DNA of 64,000 nt from UBA10518 sp022837185 (GTDB taxonomy: Bacteria; Desulfobacterota; Desulfobulbia; Desulfobulbales; Desulfobulbaceae): the NCBI GenBank assembly GCA_034007705.1, contig JAVEQK010000006.1, positions 58,771 through 122,770 of the forward strand, written 5' to 3'. Position numbers and translations under genes: made by a program. The notes beneath the pieces were generated by a model. It did not search any database and was not told the origin of the DNA. It saw only the letters and a program-made list of their open reading frames with translations. Numbering within the stretch: the first letter of the stretch is position 1; every line of letters begins with the position of its first letter. This document shows, in pieces, positions 8,747 through 16,584 of this stretch.

Positions 8747-9592
8747 ATGAATACCGTAAAGACATTTATGCTCATGGCCGCCCTGACGGCCCTGTTCATG
8801 GTTGGCGGCCAGGTCATGGCGGGGCAGCAGGGAATGCTCATCGCCCTGCTCATTGCCGCCGGGCTCAATTTTTTCGCCTACTGGAACAGTGACAAGATGG
8901 CCCTGGCCATGAACCGGGCTAAACAGGTCTCCGAGGCCGAGGCCCCGGAACTGCACCGGGTAGTGGCCCAGCTGGCCCAGCGGGCGGGCCTGCCGATGCC
9001 CAAGGTGTATATCGTCCACAACCCGACCCCCAATGCCTTCGCCACCGGCCGCAACCCCGAGCACGCCGCCGTTGCGGTGACCACCGGCCTGCTTGAGATT
9101 CTGAACAGGGATGAACTGGAAGGAGTGCTGGCGCACGAACTCGGCCATGTCCGCAACCGCGACATCCTCATCAGCTCCATCGCCGCGGTCATGGCCGGCG
9201 CCATAAGCTACCTGGCGACCATGTCCCAGTGGGCCATGATTTTCGGCGGCGGCCGCAGCCGTGACGGTGAAGGGGGAAATCCCATCGCCGCCCTGGCCAT
9301 GATCATCATTGCTCCCCTTGCCGCCGCCCTCATTCAGATGGCCATATCCAGAAGCAGGGAATATCTTGCCGACCAGGCCGGGGCGGAAATTTCCGGGCAT
9401 CCCCAGGCGCTGGCCGGCGCCCTGCAGAAACTCACCACCTATAACAAACAGATGCCCATGCAGGTCAATCCGGCCTCGGCCCAGATGTATATCGTCAATC
9501 CGCTGACCGGCGGACAACTGGCGAACCTTTTTTCCACCCATCCCCCCATCGAGGAGCGGATCCGCCGGCTCATGACCCTGGCGAAGCGGTAG
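8747..9592 (+). CDS. htpX: Membrane zinc metalloprotease HtpX
   Basis: A 281-residue M48 protease of the inner membrane that degrades misfolded membrane proteins. Two N-terminal hydrophobic segments (residues about 4-22 and 26-44) precede the catalytic domain with AHELGHVRNRD (HExxH zinc ligands) and the third ligand Glu in SREYLADQAGA. Two further hydrophobic stretches lie between them. AAGGA sits just upstream of the ATG. A TTGACT / TATCGT pair with 16-base spacing at about 8600-8627 is a plausible promoter. The 292-base upstream gap contains nothing else I can identify. Confidence 0.95.
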   Translation: MNTVKTFMLMAALTALFMVGGQVMAGQQGMLIALLIAAGLNFFAYWNSDKMALAMNRAKQVSEAEAPELHRVVAQLAQRAGLPMPKVYIVHNPTPNAFATGRNPEHAAVAVTTGLLEILNRDELEGVLAHELGHVRNRDILISSIAAVMAGAISYLATMSQWAMIFGGGRSRDGEGGNPIAALAMIIIAPLAAALIQMAISRSREYLADQAGAEISGHPQALAGALQKLTTYNKQMPMQVNPASAQMYIVNPLTGGQLANLFSTHPPIEERIRRLMTLAKR

Positions 9593-9596
9593 GCGT

Positions 9597-9842
9597 CTAC
9601 CCCTTGCGAACGAGGAGCATCCAGGTCCCGTCCGCGAGCTGCTCCCGGTCCATGATCAGGTGCCCCTCGCCCGCCAGGGAGCGGGAAACATTGTCGACCG
9701 GGGCCCCGTCGTCGATGATGAGCCGCAGGATCTGGCCCTGTTCCAGCTTTGCCAGCTCAAACTTGGCGTAGACCAGGTTCATGGGGCAGCCGGTGCCCAC
9801 CAGGTTTTTTTCGGCATCGGGCCGCCGGCCGCCGCCGTTCAT
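9597..9842 (-). CDS. TusA-family sulfurtransferase-like protein
   Basis: An 81-residue protein with the TusA/SirA fold signature: a Cys in GTGCPMNLV followed by an amphipathic helix (YAKFELAKLEQG) and the LRLIIDDGAPVDNVSRSL strand-helix. TusA proteins carry persulfide sulfur on the Cys of a CPxP motif; here the motif reads CPMN, so the second Pro is lost. It is the last gene of a four-gene minus-strand cluster, 76 bases after the ThiF/MoeB homologue, and convergent with htpX (4-base gap). A sulfur-relay role with that E1-like protein is inference. Confidence 0.8.
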   Translation of the reverse strand: MNGGGRRPDAEKNLVGTGCPMNLVYAKFELAKLEQGQILRLIIDDGAPVDNVSRSLAGEGHLIMDREQLADGTWMLLVRKG

Positions 9843-9918
9843 GGCTGCTTCCCTCCCCGTGGCCGGGAATCCCGGCCCTGTCCCGCAGCCTTTACTGCAG
9901 GTGACCTGGCCGGATTGT

Positions 9919-10737
9919 TCATGGGCATTGTTCGGCCCCCGGGCACGCCGGCCAGGGGATGTCGACTGGTGCGGTTATGGCCGGCGCTTTGCCGCAGAGA
10001 GGACAATCCTCCTGGCGGGCCAGGGGAATCCGGCGGAAATCCATTGTCAGTGCGTCAAAGCGGAGCAGAACATCGGTCAGCAGGACGCCGGCGCCGGTGA
10101 TGCACTTGACCGCTTCGGCAGCCTGGATCGTGCCGAGCAGTCCGGCCACCGCCCCCAGGATGCCCGCTTCCGAACATGTGGAGACCGCCCCGGGTGGAGG
10201 CGGCCGCCGGAAAACGCACCGGTAGCAGGCCGACCGCCCCGGGAGGATGGTCATGGCCTGTCCGGCGAAGCCGAGCACGCCGCCGTGGGACAGGGGAGTG
10301 CCGGCGAGAACGCAGGCATCGTTGAGCAGAAATTTGGCCGGAAAATTATCGGTGCCGTCCAGGACGAAATCCATGCCGCGGACCAGTTCCATGATGTTGT
10401 CGGCCCGCAGCCTCGTCTGCAGGGGGCGGACCTTGATTTCCGGATTGACGGCCAGCATGGCCTCCGCCGCCGACTGCGCCTTGGCCCTGCCGATGTCGGA
10501 AGTGCCATGCGCTATCTGGCGCTGCAGGTTGGAGACCTCCACCACGTCGCTGTCGACGATGTCAATGGCCCCCACCCCGGCCGCCGCCAGGTAAAGGGCC
10601 GCCGGCGAACCGAGGCCGCCGGCCCCGGCAATCAGCACCCTGGCCCGCCGCAGCTTTGCCTGGCCTTCTATGCCGATTTCCTTGAGGATGATCTGCCGGC
10701 TGTAGCGCTGCAGCTGTTCAGGGGTGAAGTCGATCAT
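9919..10737 (-). CDS. ThiF/MoeB/HesA-family adenylyltransferase (E1-like)
   Basis: A 272-residue enzyme of the family that adenylates the C-terminus of sulfur-carrier proteins (ThiS, MoaD). Visible features: start RYSRQIILKEIG, nucleotide-binding GAGGLGSPAALYLA, the Arg/Asn region EVSNLQRQIAH, Asp in VLDGTDNF, zinc-binding pairs CYRC and CPLC, and the candidate thiol in VSTCSEAGILG. No carrier with a C-terminal Gly-Gly is seen nearby; the only sulfur-related neighbour is the TusA-like gene downstream. Which member (MoeB, ThiF or a cysteine-synthesis relative) cannot be decided from sequence alone. Confidence 0.88.
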   Translation of the reverse strand: MIDFTPEQLQRYSRQIILKEIGIEGQAKLRRARVLIAGAGGLGSPAALYLAAAGVGAIDIVDSDVVEVSNLQRQIAHGTSDIGRAKAQSAAEAMLAVNPEIKVRPLQTRLRADNIMELVRGMDFVLDGTDNFPAKFLLNDACVLAGTPLSHGGVLGFAGQAMTILPGRSACYRCVFRRPPPPGAVSTCSEAGILGAVAGLLGTIQAAEAVKCITGAGVLLTDVLLRFDALTMDFRRIPLARQEDCPLCGKAPAITAPVDIPWPACPGAEQCP

Positions 10738-10767
10738 GGGCAGAGGTGCTCCGTCGCGGGATGCGGC

Positions 10768-11490
10768 TCACGAAGCGGCGGCAAGGGCCCGATCCGCATT
10801 GTTGAGCATACTGATGAACCCGGAAGGCCTGAGGCTCCCGCCGGCGGCCATCACCCCCGCCAGGCCGGGAATGGTTATCAAGTCGGCGACGTTGTCAGCG
10901 TTGACCCCTCCCCCGTACAGGACCGGCCGGCCCCCGGCCGCTTCGGCCAGCTGCCGGACCGCGGCGGCGACCGGCTCCCTGTTCCTCGCCACCTCCAGCG
11001 CTTCGGCGTCATCGGGTGTATAGGCGAGAATCAACCGCTCCAGGTCGGCCGAATCAACCGGGGCCAGATGCCCGGCAATGTCGGTCCCGGGCAGGCACAG
11101 GATCGGGCGAAGGCCCGCCGCCGCGGCCTCGCTGATCTTGTTGGCGGCATCCTGAACCGTCTCATGAAAATAGCGGCGCCGCTCCCGGTGGCCGATCAGG
11201 ACATAACCGGCAAGACCCTCCAGCCAGGCGGCCGGCGTTGCCCCGGTGTAGCCCCCCGGCGGAAAGGGCGAGACGTCCTGGGCGGCAAGTGACACATTTT
11301 TCAGGTCCCGGGTCAGGGCGTGCACGGCGGAAAGGACGATGTCCGGGACCGCCAGAATGACGTGAATCGACGTCGGCAGATAGAGGCGGACGAACTCGGC
11401 CGTCCACTTTTCCGCCTGGGCCGGCGACAGATGCGCCTTCCAGTTGGCCAGAACTATTTTCTGCCTGTCCTTCGTTGTCTCAGCAGCCAT
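10768..11490 (-). CDS. Triosephosphate isomerase homologue lacking the catalytic glutamate
   Basis: A 240-residue TIM-barrel protein. Family features are present: ANWK at the N-terminus, IGHRERR holding the electrophilic His (usual form IGHSERR), PILCLPGT, and the phosphate-binding LYGGGVNADNV near the end. The loop-6 base, usually the Glu of AYEPVWA, is replaced: the segment reads AYTPDDA, with Thr in the Glu position. Family knowledge says loss of this Glu almost abolishes isomerase activity. It starts 11 bases inside the end of the SDR gene, so the two are translationally coupled. It is more likely a repurposed paralogue than the glycolytic enzyme. Confidence 0.85.
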   Translation of the reverse strand: MAAETTKDRQKIVLANWKAHLSPAQAEKWTAEFVRLYLPTSIHVILAVPDIVLSAVHALTRDLKNVSLAAQDVSPFPPGGYTGATPAAWLEGLAGYVLIGHRERRRYFHETVQDAANKISEAAAAGLRPILCLPGTDIAGHLAPVDSADLERLILAYTPDDAEALEVARNREPVAAAVRQLAEAAGGRPVLYGGGVNADNVADLITIPGLAGVMAAGGSLRPSGFISMLNNADRALAAAS

Positions 11491-12682
11491 TTTTCCCCCC
11501 GTTGCGCCGCAAGGTCTGTAATTCAGGAAACGGTGCGATGGAATCCGTATCGGCGTGAATCGTATTCAGCAGTTTCCTGGGTTGATGGAGAAAATCATCC
11601 TCAAATTCGAATTTGCCAAGGAACTCTTCATTGAAGGTGGTGATCAGGTTGAGATGTCCCCAGCGCTCGAGATAATAGACCACCAGCCGGGGCAGGGCGG
11701 TATAGATGGATTCGTCCGGCAGGGGATCGATAAAGCTTGAATTCCGCAGTTTCTCGCAGGAAAGGGTCTGGGTCTTGTAAAAATGCTCAAGAAAGATGAG
11801 CTCCGGCGGCAGGCGGACACTGATCCCGAACCAGTTGAGTATGCTGGCCAGCCACTGGAGAAAAAATTTGCCCGAGCGGATAACCGTATAGGGGATATAT
11901 ATTTCCCGGGGCCGCTTCAGTTCAAGATAGGAGCGGATCGTCAGGATGAGGTCCGCCAGCTCGACCGGGTCCTTGTCGACAAAATGATATGTTTCCTGGC
12001 CGAATTCCTCGCGATGATCAAGCACGTGATGGACAAAGTAGGGAATCTTGTCCGAATTGGTGTAGGAATGCTTGACCCCCTTCCTGGTCACCATGAACGG
12101 CATGGCCTCGTCGGCGATGGAGAAAAACAGCCGGTGGAATCCCTGGATCTTGTGGTCATGTTCGCCGTAGACGATGGCCAGACGGATTATGGTGTAATCG
12201 AGCCCCTGCTCCTTGCCCATGTGCCGGATGGTCCGCTCGGCCATCAGTTTTGACTTGGCATAATGGTTCAGGGACGGCGACAGGGGGAGATGCTCCTCCT
12301 CCGACAGGTTTTCGCCGTTGGGCAGCGTCGCCGCCGAACTGATATGGATATAGGGAATCCCAAGGGAGCAGCAGGCCCGGGCAAGGTTGACGGACCCTTT
12401 GTAGTTTACTTCGAAGGCCAGCTGGGCATCACTGTCCAGCGAGGCCACGGCCGAGTTGATGACAAAGTCCGGCCGCGCCCTGATCAGGTATGTCCGGATA
12501 TCCTCGGCATTGCGGATGGACAGTTTTTTGCTGCTGGGCGCACGGATATCTATCTCGTCCGCGGTCATGGTCTTGAAATAATGCACCAGGGTGCCGCCGA
12601 TCAGACCTGAGCCGCCGATCAGAACCCCGAGTCGTTTTTTGCCCCCCGCCGGGCCGGGACCGGACCGGTCATCGCCTTCCAT
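11480..12682 (-). CDS. NAD-dependent epimerase/dehydratase (extended SDR)
   Basis: A 400-residue extended short-chain dehydrogenase. The N-terminal Rossmann motif GGSGLIGGTL binds the nucleotide, PDFVINSAVAS resembles RmlD/epimerase relatives, and NHYAKSKLMAE carries the catalytic Tyr and Lys. VNYKGSVNLARAC is the usual helix. The protein is about 80-100 residues longer than typical at the C-terminus; that tail (LERWGHLNLITTF and beyond) matches nothing I know. The ATG at 12682 or the adjacent GTG at 12685 can be the start. The substrate cannot be inferred. It heads the cluster SDR, TIM-like, E1-like, TusA-like. Confidence 0.85.
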   Translation of the reverse strand: MEGDDRSGPGPAGGKKRLGVLIGGSGLIGGTLVHYFKTMTADEIDIRAPSSKKLSIRNAEDIRTYLIRARPDFVINSAVASLDSDAQLAFEVNYKGSVNLARACCSLGIPYIHISSAATLPNGENLSEEEHLPLSPSLNHYAKSKLMAERTIRHMGKEQGLDYTIIRLAIVYGEHDHKIQGFHRLFFSIADEAMPFMVTRKGVKHSYTNSDKIPYFVHHVLDHREEFGQETYHFVDKDPVELADLILTIRSYLELKRPREIYIPYTVIRSGKFFLQWLASILNWFGISVRLPPELIFLEHFYKTQTLSCEKLRNSSFIDPLPDESIYTALPRLVVYYLERWGHLNLITTFNEEFLGKFEFEDDFLHQPRKLLNTIHADTDSIAPFPELQTLRRNGGKNGC

Positions 12683-12795
12683 CACAGCGTTACGTCCTCC
12701 CTCAACGGTACCTGTTCTGATGAGTTATAGCATATAAGCAAATGAAATCAACTGGTTTTCCTGGCCCCTCCGCCGCCGCCCGGCGCCGCCCGATC

Positions 12796-12824
12796 TTGAC
12801 GCCCGCCCGACGATGGGGTAAGTT
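12796..12824 (+). promoter_or_regulatory. Candidate promoter for icd
   Basis: TTGACG (12796-12801), 17 bases, then TAAGTT (12819-12824), about 85 bases upstream of the icd start. The -10 deviates from TATAAT in the same way as the dsrA and hom candidates. The stretch on either side shows no other feature. Confidence 0.35.
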
Positions 12825-12907
12825 GGCTTTTTTTCCTGACCCGGGGCACGGAGGCGCGGTGCGTGATCCGCCCTCCGGCGACGGTGACGACAACACAAGG
12901 ACAAAGC

Positions 12908-15136
12908 ATGACAAGCCAACAGATAGTCTACACGGAAATTGATGAGGCGCCGGCCCTGGCCACCTATTCCCTGCTGCCCGTCCTCCGGGCCTTCACCAGG
13001 GGAAGCAACATTGACTTCGTCGGCATGGACATTTCCCTGGCGGGACGGATCATCGCCAACTTTCCCGAATATCTGCGCGAGGACCAGCAGATCCCCGACT
13101 ATCTGCGCATACTGGGGGACCTGGTCAAACAGCCCGAAGCCAATATCATCAAACTGCCCAACATCAGCGCCTCGATCCCCCAACTCAAGGCGGCGGTCCG
13201 TGAGCTGCAGGAAAAAGGGTATGCCATACCGGACTATCCGGAGGAGCCCGCAACCGAGGCGGAAAAGGAACTGCAGGCCAGGTTTGCGCGGGTCCTCGGC
13301 AGCGCCGTCAATCCCGTGCTGCGCGAGGGCAACTCCGACCGGCGGGCAGCCGCCTCCGTCAAGCGGTTCGCCCGCAGGCACCCGCACCGCATGATGAAGG
13401 AATGGCCCGGCGATTCGGCCTCGCGGGTGGCCCATATGCGCGAGGGCGACTTCTACGGCAGCGAACGTTCCGTGACCGTCGACCGGGCCTGCGAGGTCAG
13501 GATCGAGCATGTCGCCGATGACGGCTCGACAACAGTCCTCAAGCAGGCCTTCCCCCTGCTGGCCGGGGAGATTATCGACGCCTCGGTCATGAACGTGCGG
13601 GCCCTGCGGCGCTTCTACGCCGACCAGATCGAGGCGGCGAAAAAGGAGAAGCTGCTGCTGTCGCTGCACCTGAAGGCGACCATGATGAAAGTCTCCGATC
13701 CGATCATGTTCGGCCACTGCGTCGCCGTCTTCTACCGGGACGTCCTTGCCAGGCATGCCGCCCTCGTCAAGGAACTGGGCTTCAATGTCAACAACGGCCT
13801 GGCCGACCTGTACGCCCGGATCAGCACCCTGCCCGCTGAACTGCAGCGGGAGATTGAAGCGGACATCCAGGCTGTTTACGCCACGAACTGTGAACTGGCC
13901 ATGGTGGATTCCCGCAGGGGCATCACCAATCTGCATGTCCCCAACAACGTCATCGTCGACGCATCCATGCCGGTTTTCATCCGCGACGGGGGCAGGATGT
14001 GGGGCCCCGACGACCGGCTGCACGACACCATCGCCATGATTCCCGACCGCTGCTACGCCTCCGTCTACCAGGAAGTCGTGGATGACTGCCGGCGGCACGG
14101 GGCCTTTGATCCGGCAACCATGGGCAGCGTTGCCAATGTCGGCCTCATGGCCCAGAAAGCTGAAGAGTACGGTTCCCACGACAAGACATTTGAAGCCCGG
14201 GCAGGCGGAGCGATCCGCATCGTTGATGTTGCCACCGGGGAGGTCCTGCTTTCCCGGCCTGTCGAGGCCGGAGATATCTTCCGGGGCTGCCAGGCCAAGG
14301 ATGCCCCGGTTCGGGACTGGGTCAAGCTTGCCGTCAGCAGGGCCAGGGCCGCGGGAACCCCGGCGGTTTTCTGGCTTGATCCCGACAGGGCCCATGACGC
14401 GGAAATCATTGCCAAGGTCAACCGGTACCTGCCCGAGCACGATACCGCAGGCCTCGACATCCGCATCATGCCGCCGGTGGAGGCGATGCGCTTCTCGCTG
14501 GAACGGATCCGCCGGGGGGAGGATACGATCTCGGTCACCGGCAATGTGCTCCGTGATTACCTGACCGACCTCTTTCCCATCCTCGAACTGGGCACCAGCG
14601 CCAAGATGCTGTCCATCGTGCCCCTGATGAACGGCGGCGGCCTCTTTGAAACAGGGGCGGGCGGCTCCGCCCCCAAGCACGTGCAGCAGTTTCTCCAGGA
14701 AGGGCACCTGCGCTGGGATTCCCTGGGAGAATACTGCGCCCTGGTCCCGTCCTTCGAGCATATCGCCGGGACCTACAACAACGACAAGGCCCGGATTCTC
14801 GCCCGGACCCTTGACCAGGCGATAGAGAAGCTGCTGGAGAACGAAAAGTCACCGTCGCGCAGGGTGCATGAGCTGGACACCCGGGGCAGCCATTATTATC
14901 TGGCCCTCTATTGGGCGCAGAGCCTGGCCGCCCAGAAGGAGGATGCCGGCATGGCGGACCGTTTCGCCCGAATTGCCGGAGAGCTCGAGCAAAACGAGGA
15001 CCAGATCCTGGCCGAGCTCAACCGGGCCCAGGGGCGGCCGGTGGACATCGGCGGCTACTACCGGCCCGACCCGGAAAAAACCGCCCGCGCCATGCGCCCC
15101 AGCTCCACCTTCAATACGATAATCGACGCAGCCTGA
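12908..15136 (+). CDS. icd: NADP-dependent isocitrate dehydrogenase, monomeric type
   Basis: A 742-residue single-chain isocitrate dehydrogenase converting isocitrate to 2-oxoglutarate in the cytoplasm. The start IVYTEIDEAPALATYSLLP, the KLPNISASIPQLK motif and the C-terminal DIGGYYRPDPEK are hallmarks of the monomeric family, which is unrelated in length to the common 415-residue dimer. The ATG at 12908 has AAGGA seven bases upstream; an earlier in-frame ATG lacks a ribosome site. It is a single-gene unit transcribed away from the SDR cluster. NADP preference is the family rule, not shown here. Confidence 0.96.
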   Translation: MTSQQIVYTEIDEAPALATYSLLPVLRAFTRGSNIDFVGMDISLAGRIIANFPEYLREDQQIPDYLRILGDLVKQPEANIIKLPNISASIPQLKAAVRELQEKGYAIPDYPEEPATEAEKELQARFARVLGSAVNPVLREGNSDRRAAASVKRFARRHPHRMMKEWPGDSASRVAHMREGDFYGSERSVTVDRACEVRIEHVADDGSTTVLKQAFPLLAGEIIDASVMNVRALRRFYADQIEAAKKEKLLLSLHLKATMMKVSDPIMFGHCVAVFYRDVLARHAALVKELGFNVNNGLADLYARISTLPAELQREIEADIQAVYATNCELAMVDSRRGITNLHVPNNVIVDASMPVFIRDGGRMWGPDDRLHDTIAMIPDRCYASVYQEVVDDCRRHGAFDPATMGSVANVGLMAQKAEEYGSHDKTFEARAGGAIRIVDVATGEVLLSRPVEAGDIFRGCQAKDAPVRDWVKLAVSRARAAGTPAVFWLDPDRAHDAEIIAKVNRYLPEHDTAGLDIRIMPPVEAMRFSLERIRRGEDTISVTGNVLRDYLTDLFPILELGTSAKMLSIVPLMNGGGLFETGAGGSAPKHVQQFLQEGHLRWDSLGEYCALVPSFEHIAGTYNNDKARILARTLDQAIEKLLENEKSPSRRVHELDTRGSHYYLALYWAQSLAAQKEDAGMADRFARIAGELEQNEDQILAELNRAQGRPVDIGGYYRPDPEKTARAMRPSSTFNTIIDAA

Positions 15137-15294
15137 GCGTTCCGCCGCGGGCAGCCGGCATGGTCGGGTACGTCTTTTCCCCTTTGCTCCCCGGATGCGC
15201 TCCGGCTCTCCCCCGGGCGGCATCCCGGCCGTCCTCCGGGCCCCCCGGCCGGGCAAAGACGGCCGGCCGCCGGTAAGAAAGGGGGCACCGGGGC

Positions 15295-16008
15295 GTGCAT
15301 TCCCTGCTCGCGGCCTGCCGGGAACTTGTCTTTCCCCCTGCCTGTCTTGCCTGTGGGCGGCGTCTGCCCCTGGACCGGCTGCCGCTCCTGTGCGACGGCT
15401 GCCACCAACTGATCCCGTTCATCCGCTCCCCCCGCTGCCCCTGCTGCGGTCTTCCCTATGCCCGGGGCGAGGATCATCTCTGCGGCGTCTGCCTGACAAA
15501 ACCCTACTCCTTCAGCCTGGCCCGGGCGGCGCTGGCGTATCAGCCCCCCATCGCCTCCCTGATCGGCGCCCTGAAATTCCAGGGGTTGATGACCGGCATC
15601 GCCTCTTTGGCCGGTCTTGCCGTCAGCTCCCATGGTTTCCGGGAACTGGGCGATCCCGACCTCATTCTCCCGGTGCCCCTCCATCCGAAACGGCTGCGCC
15701 GGCGCGGGTTCAATCAGGCTCTAGTCCTTGCCCGCTTCTGCTTTCCCGACCGCGGAAGGATCATCGACGCCTCCACCCTGGTCAAAATCAGCCCCACCGT
15801 TCCCCAGACCCAGCTCAGCGGCACGGAAAGACGCCGTAATATTTCCGGGTCTTTTTCGGTTAAACAGTCCCAGAAGGTCAAAAATAAAAGAATTCTCTTG
15901 ATTGACGATGTGTTTACCACCGGCAGCACCGTCAATGAATGCGCCCGGGTCCTTCGCCGGGCCGGGGCCGCCCGAGTGGAAATTTTTACCCTCGCCCGGA
16001 CAGTTTGA
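15295..16008 (+). CDS. comF: ComF-family protein (phosphoribosyltransferase-like)
   Basis: A 237-residue protein with an N-terminal zinc-finger region of paired cysteines (CLACG, CDGCH, CPCC, CGVC, residues about 17-65) and a C-terminal PRTase domain with LPVPLHPKRLRRRGFNQA and the PRPP-loop RILLIDDVFTTGSTVNEC. ComF is linked to DNA uptake in competent bacteria, but homologues are found widely and their reaction is unclear. The start is a GTG. The gene lies directly before the AT-rich region upstream of dnaA. The 158 bases between icd and comF are GC-rich and show no gene. Confidence 0.92.
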   Translation: MHSLLAACRELVFPPACLACGRRLPLDRLPLLCDGCHQLIPFIRSPRCPCCGLPYARGEDHLCGVCLTKPYSFSLARAALAYQPPIASLIGALKFQGLMTGIASLAGLAVSSHGFRELGDPDLILPVPLHPKRLRRRGFNQALVLARFCFPDRGRIIDASTLVKISPTVPQTQLSGTERRRNISGSFSVKQSQKVKNKRILLIDDVFTTGSTVNECARVLRRAGAARVEIFTLARTV

Positions 16009-16584
16009 ATTCATCTACATTTATTCATCTTTTACTGCTTAACATATTAAAAATAAAAAACTTTCAAAATGGCAAACCGCCCCGGCCATGCCACGTTGTG
16101 GCAATGCAAAAATTCTTTTTCCCCCGCCCCGCCGCCTTTGACAAAAAATTTGGCCCCCTAAAATCCTGCTATTCCGCCAGGTTAAAATCAGGCAGAAATA
16201 AAAAAGCAAAAAATTAAGATTTCGTGAGAGAAATTAAGCAATGATGAGGATCAAAAAAGTTTACCGTTGTTAACAACCTGTGGATAACTTGGCGGGTTCC
16301 CTGTAACTCATTGAATCTCTATCCAATTCCGCGGCATGGCAAAAAACTATGATAATCTGCGCCAATACCTGTGCGGCCACCCCTAACCGTTGTTCAGAGC
16401 AGTATCATTTCCTCAATATTCAACTTCCTCAAGCTGTCCGCCAAATCAGGGTAAATCAATTTTGACCGGGCAGGTCATCGTGCGCTATCACAGAGGCACC
16501 AACTCGATTTTTTTCACCGCAAGCCGGACAAGCCCTCAGGCCCGGCAAACAAAGCAGATATTCAGCTACAGGAAAGGTTACGTC
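16009..16584. other. AT-rich region upstream of dnaA, candidate replication origin
   Basis: A 576-base non-coding region, markedly AT-richer than the surrounding GC-rich genes, especially 16009-16080 and 16140-16260. It contains one perfect DnaA box, TGTGGATAA at 16279-16287 (TTATCCACA on the other strand), directly beside a perfect 12-base palindrome GTTGTTAACAAC (16266-16277). The 8-mer CCGTTGTT occurs at 16264-16271 and 16387-16394. Location next to dnaA and AT-richness are typical of bacterial origins; only one exact box is visible, so this is a candidate only. Confidence 0.45.

Noticed and set aside
12725..14761. A long minus-strand open frame opposite icd
   Set aside because: icd shows all monomeric IDH motifs; the opposite frame has none and is a GC-bias shadow.
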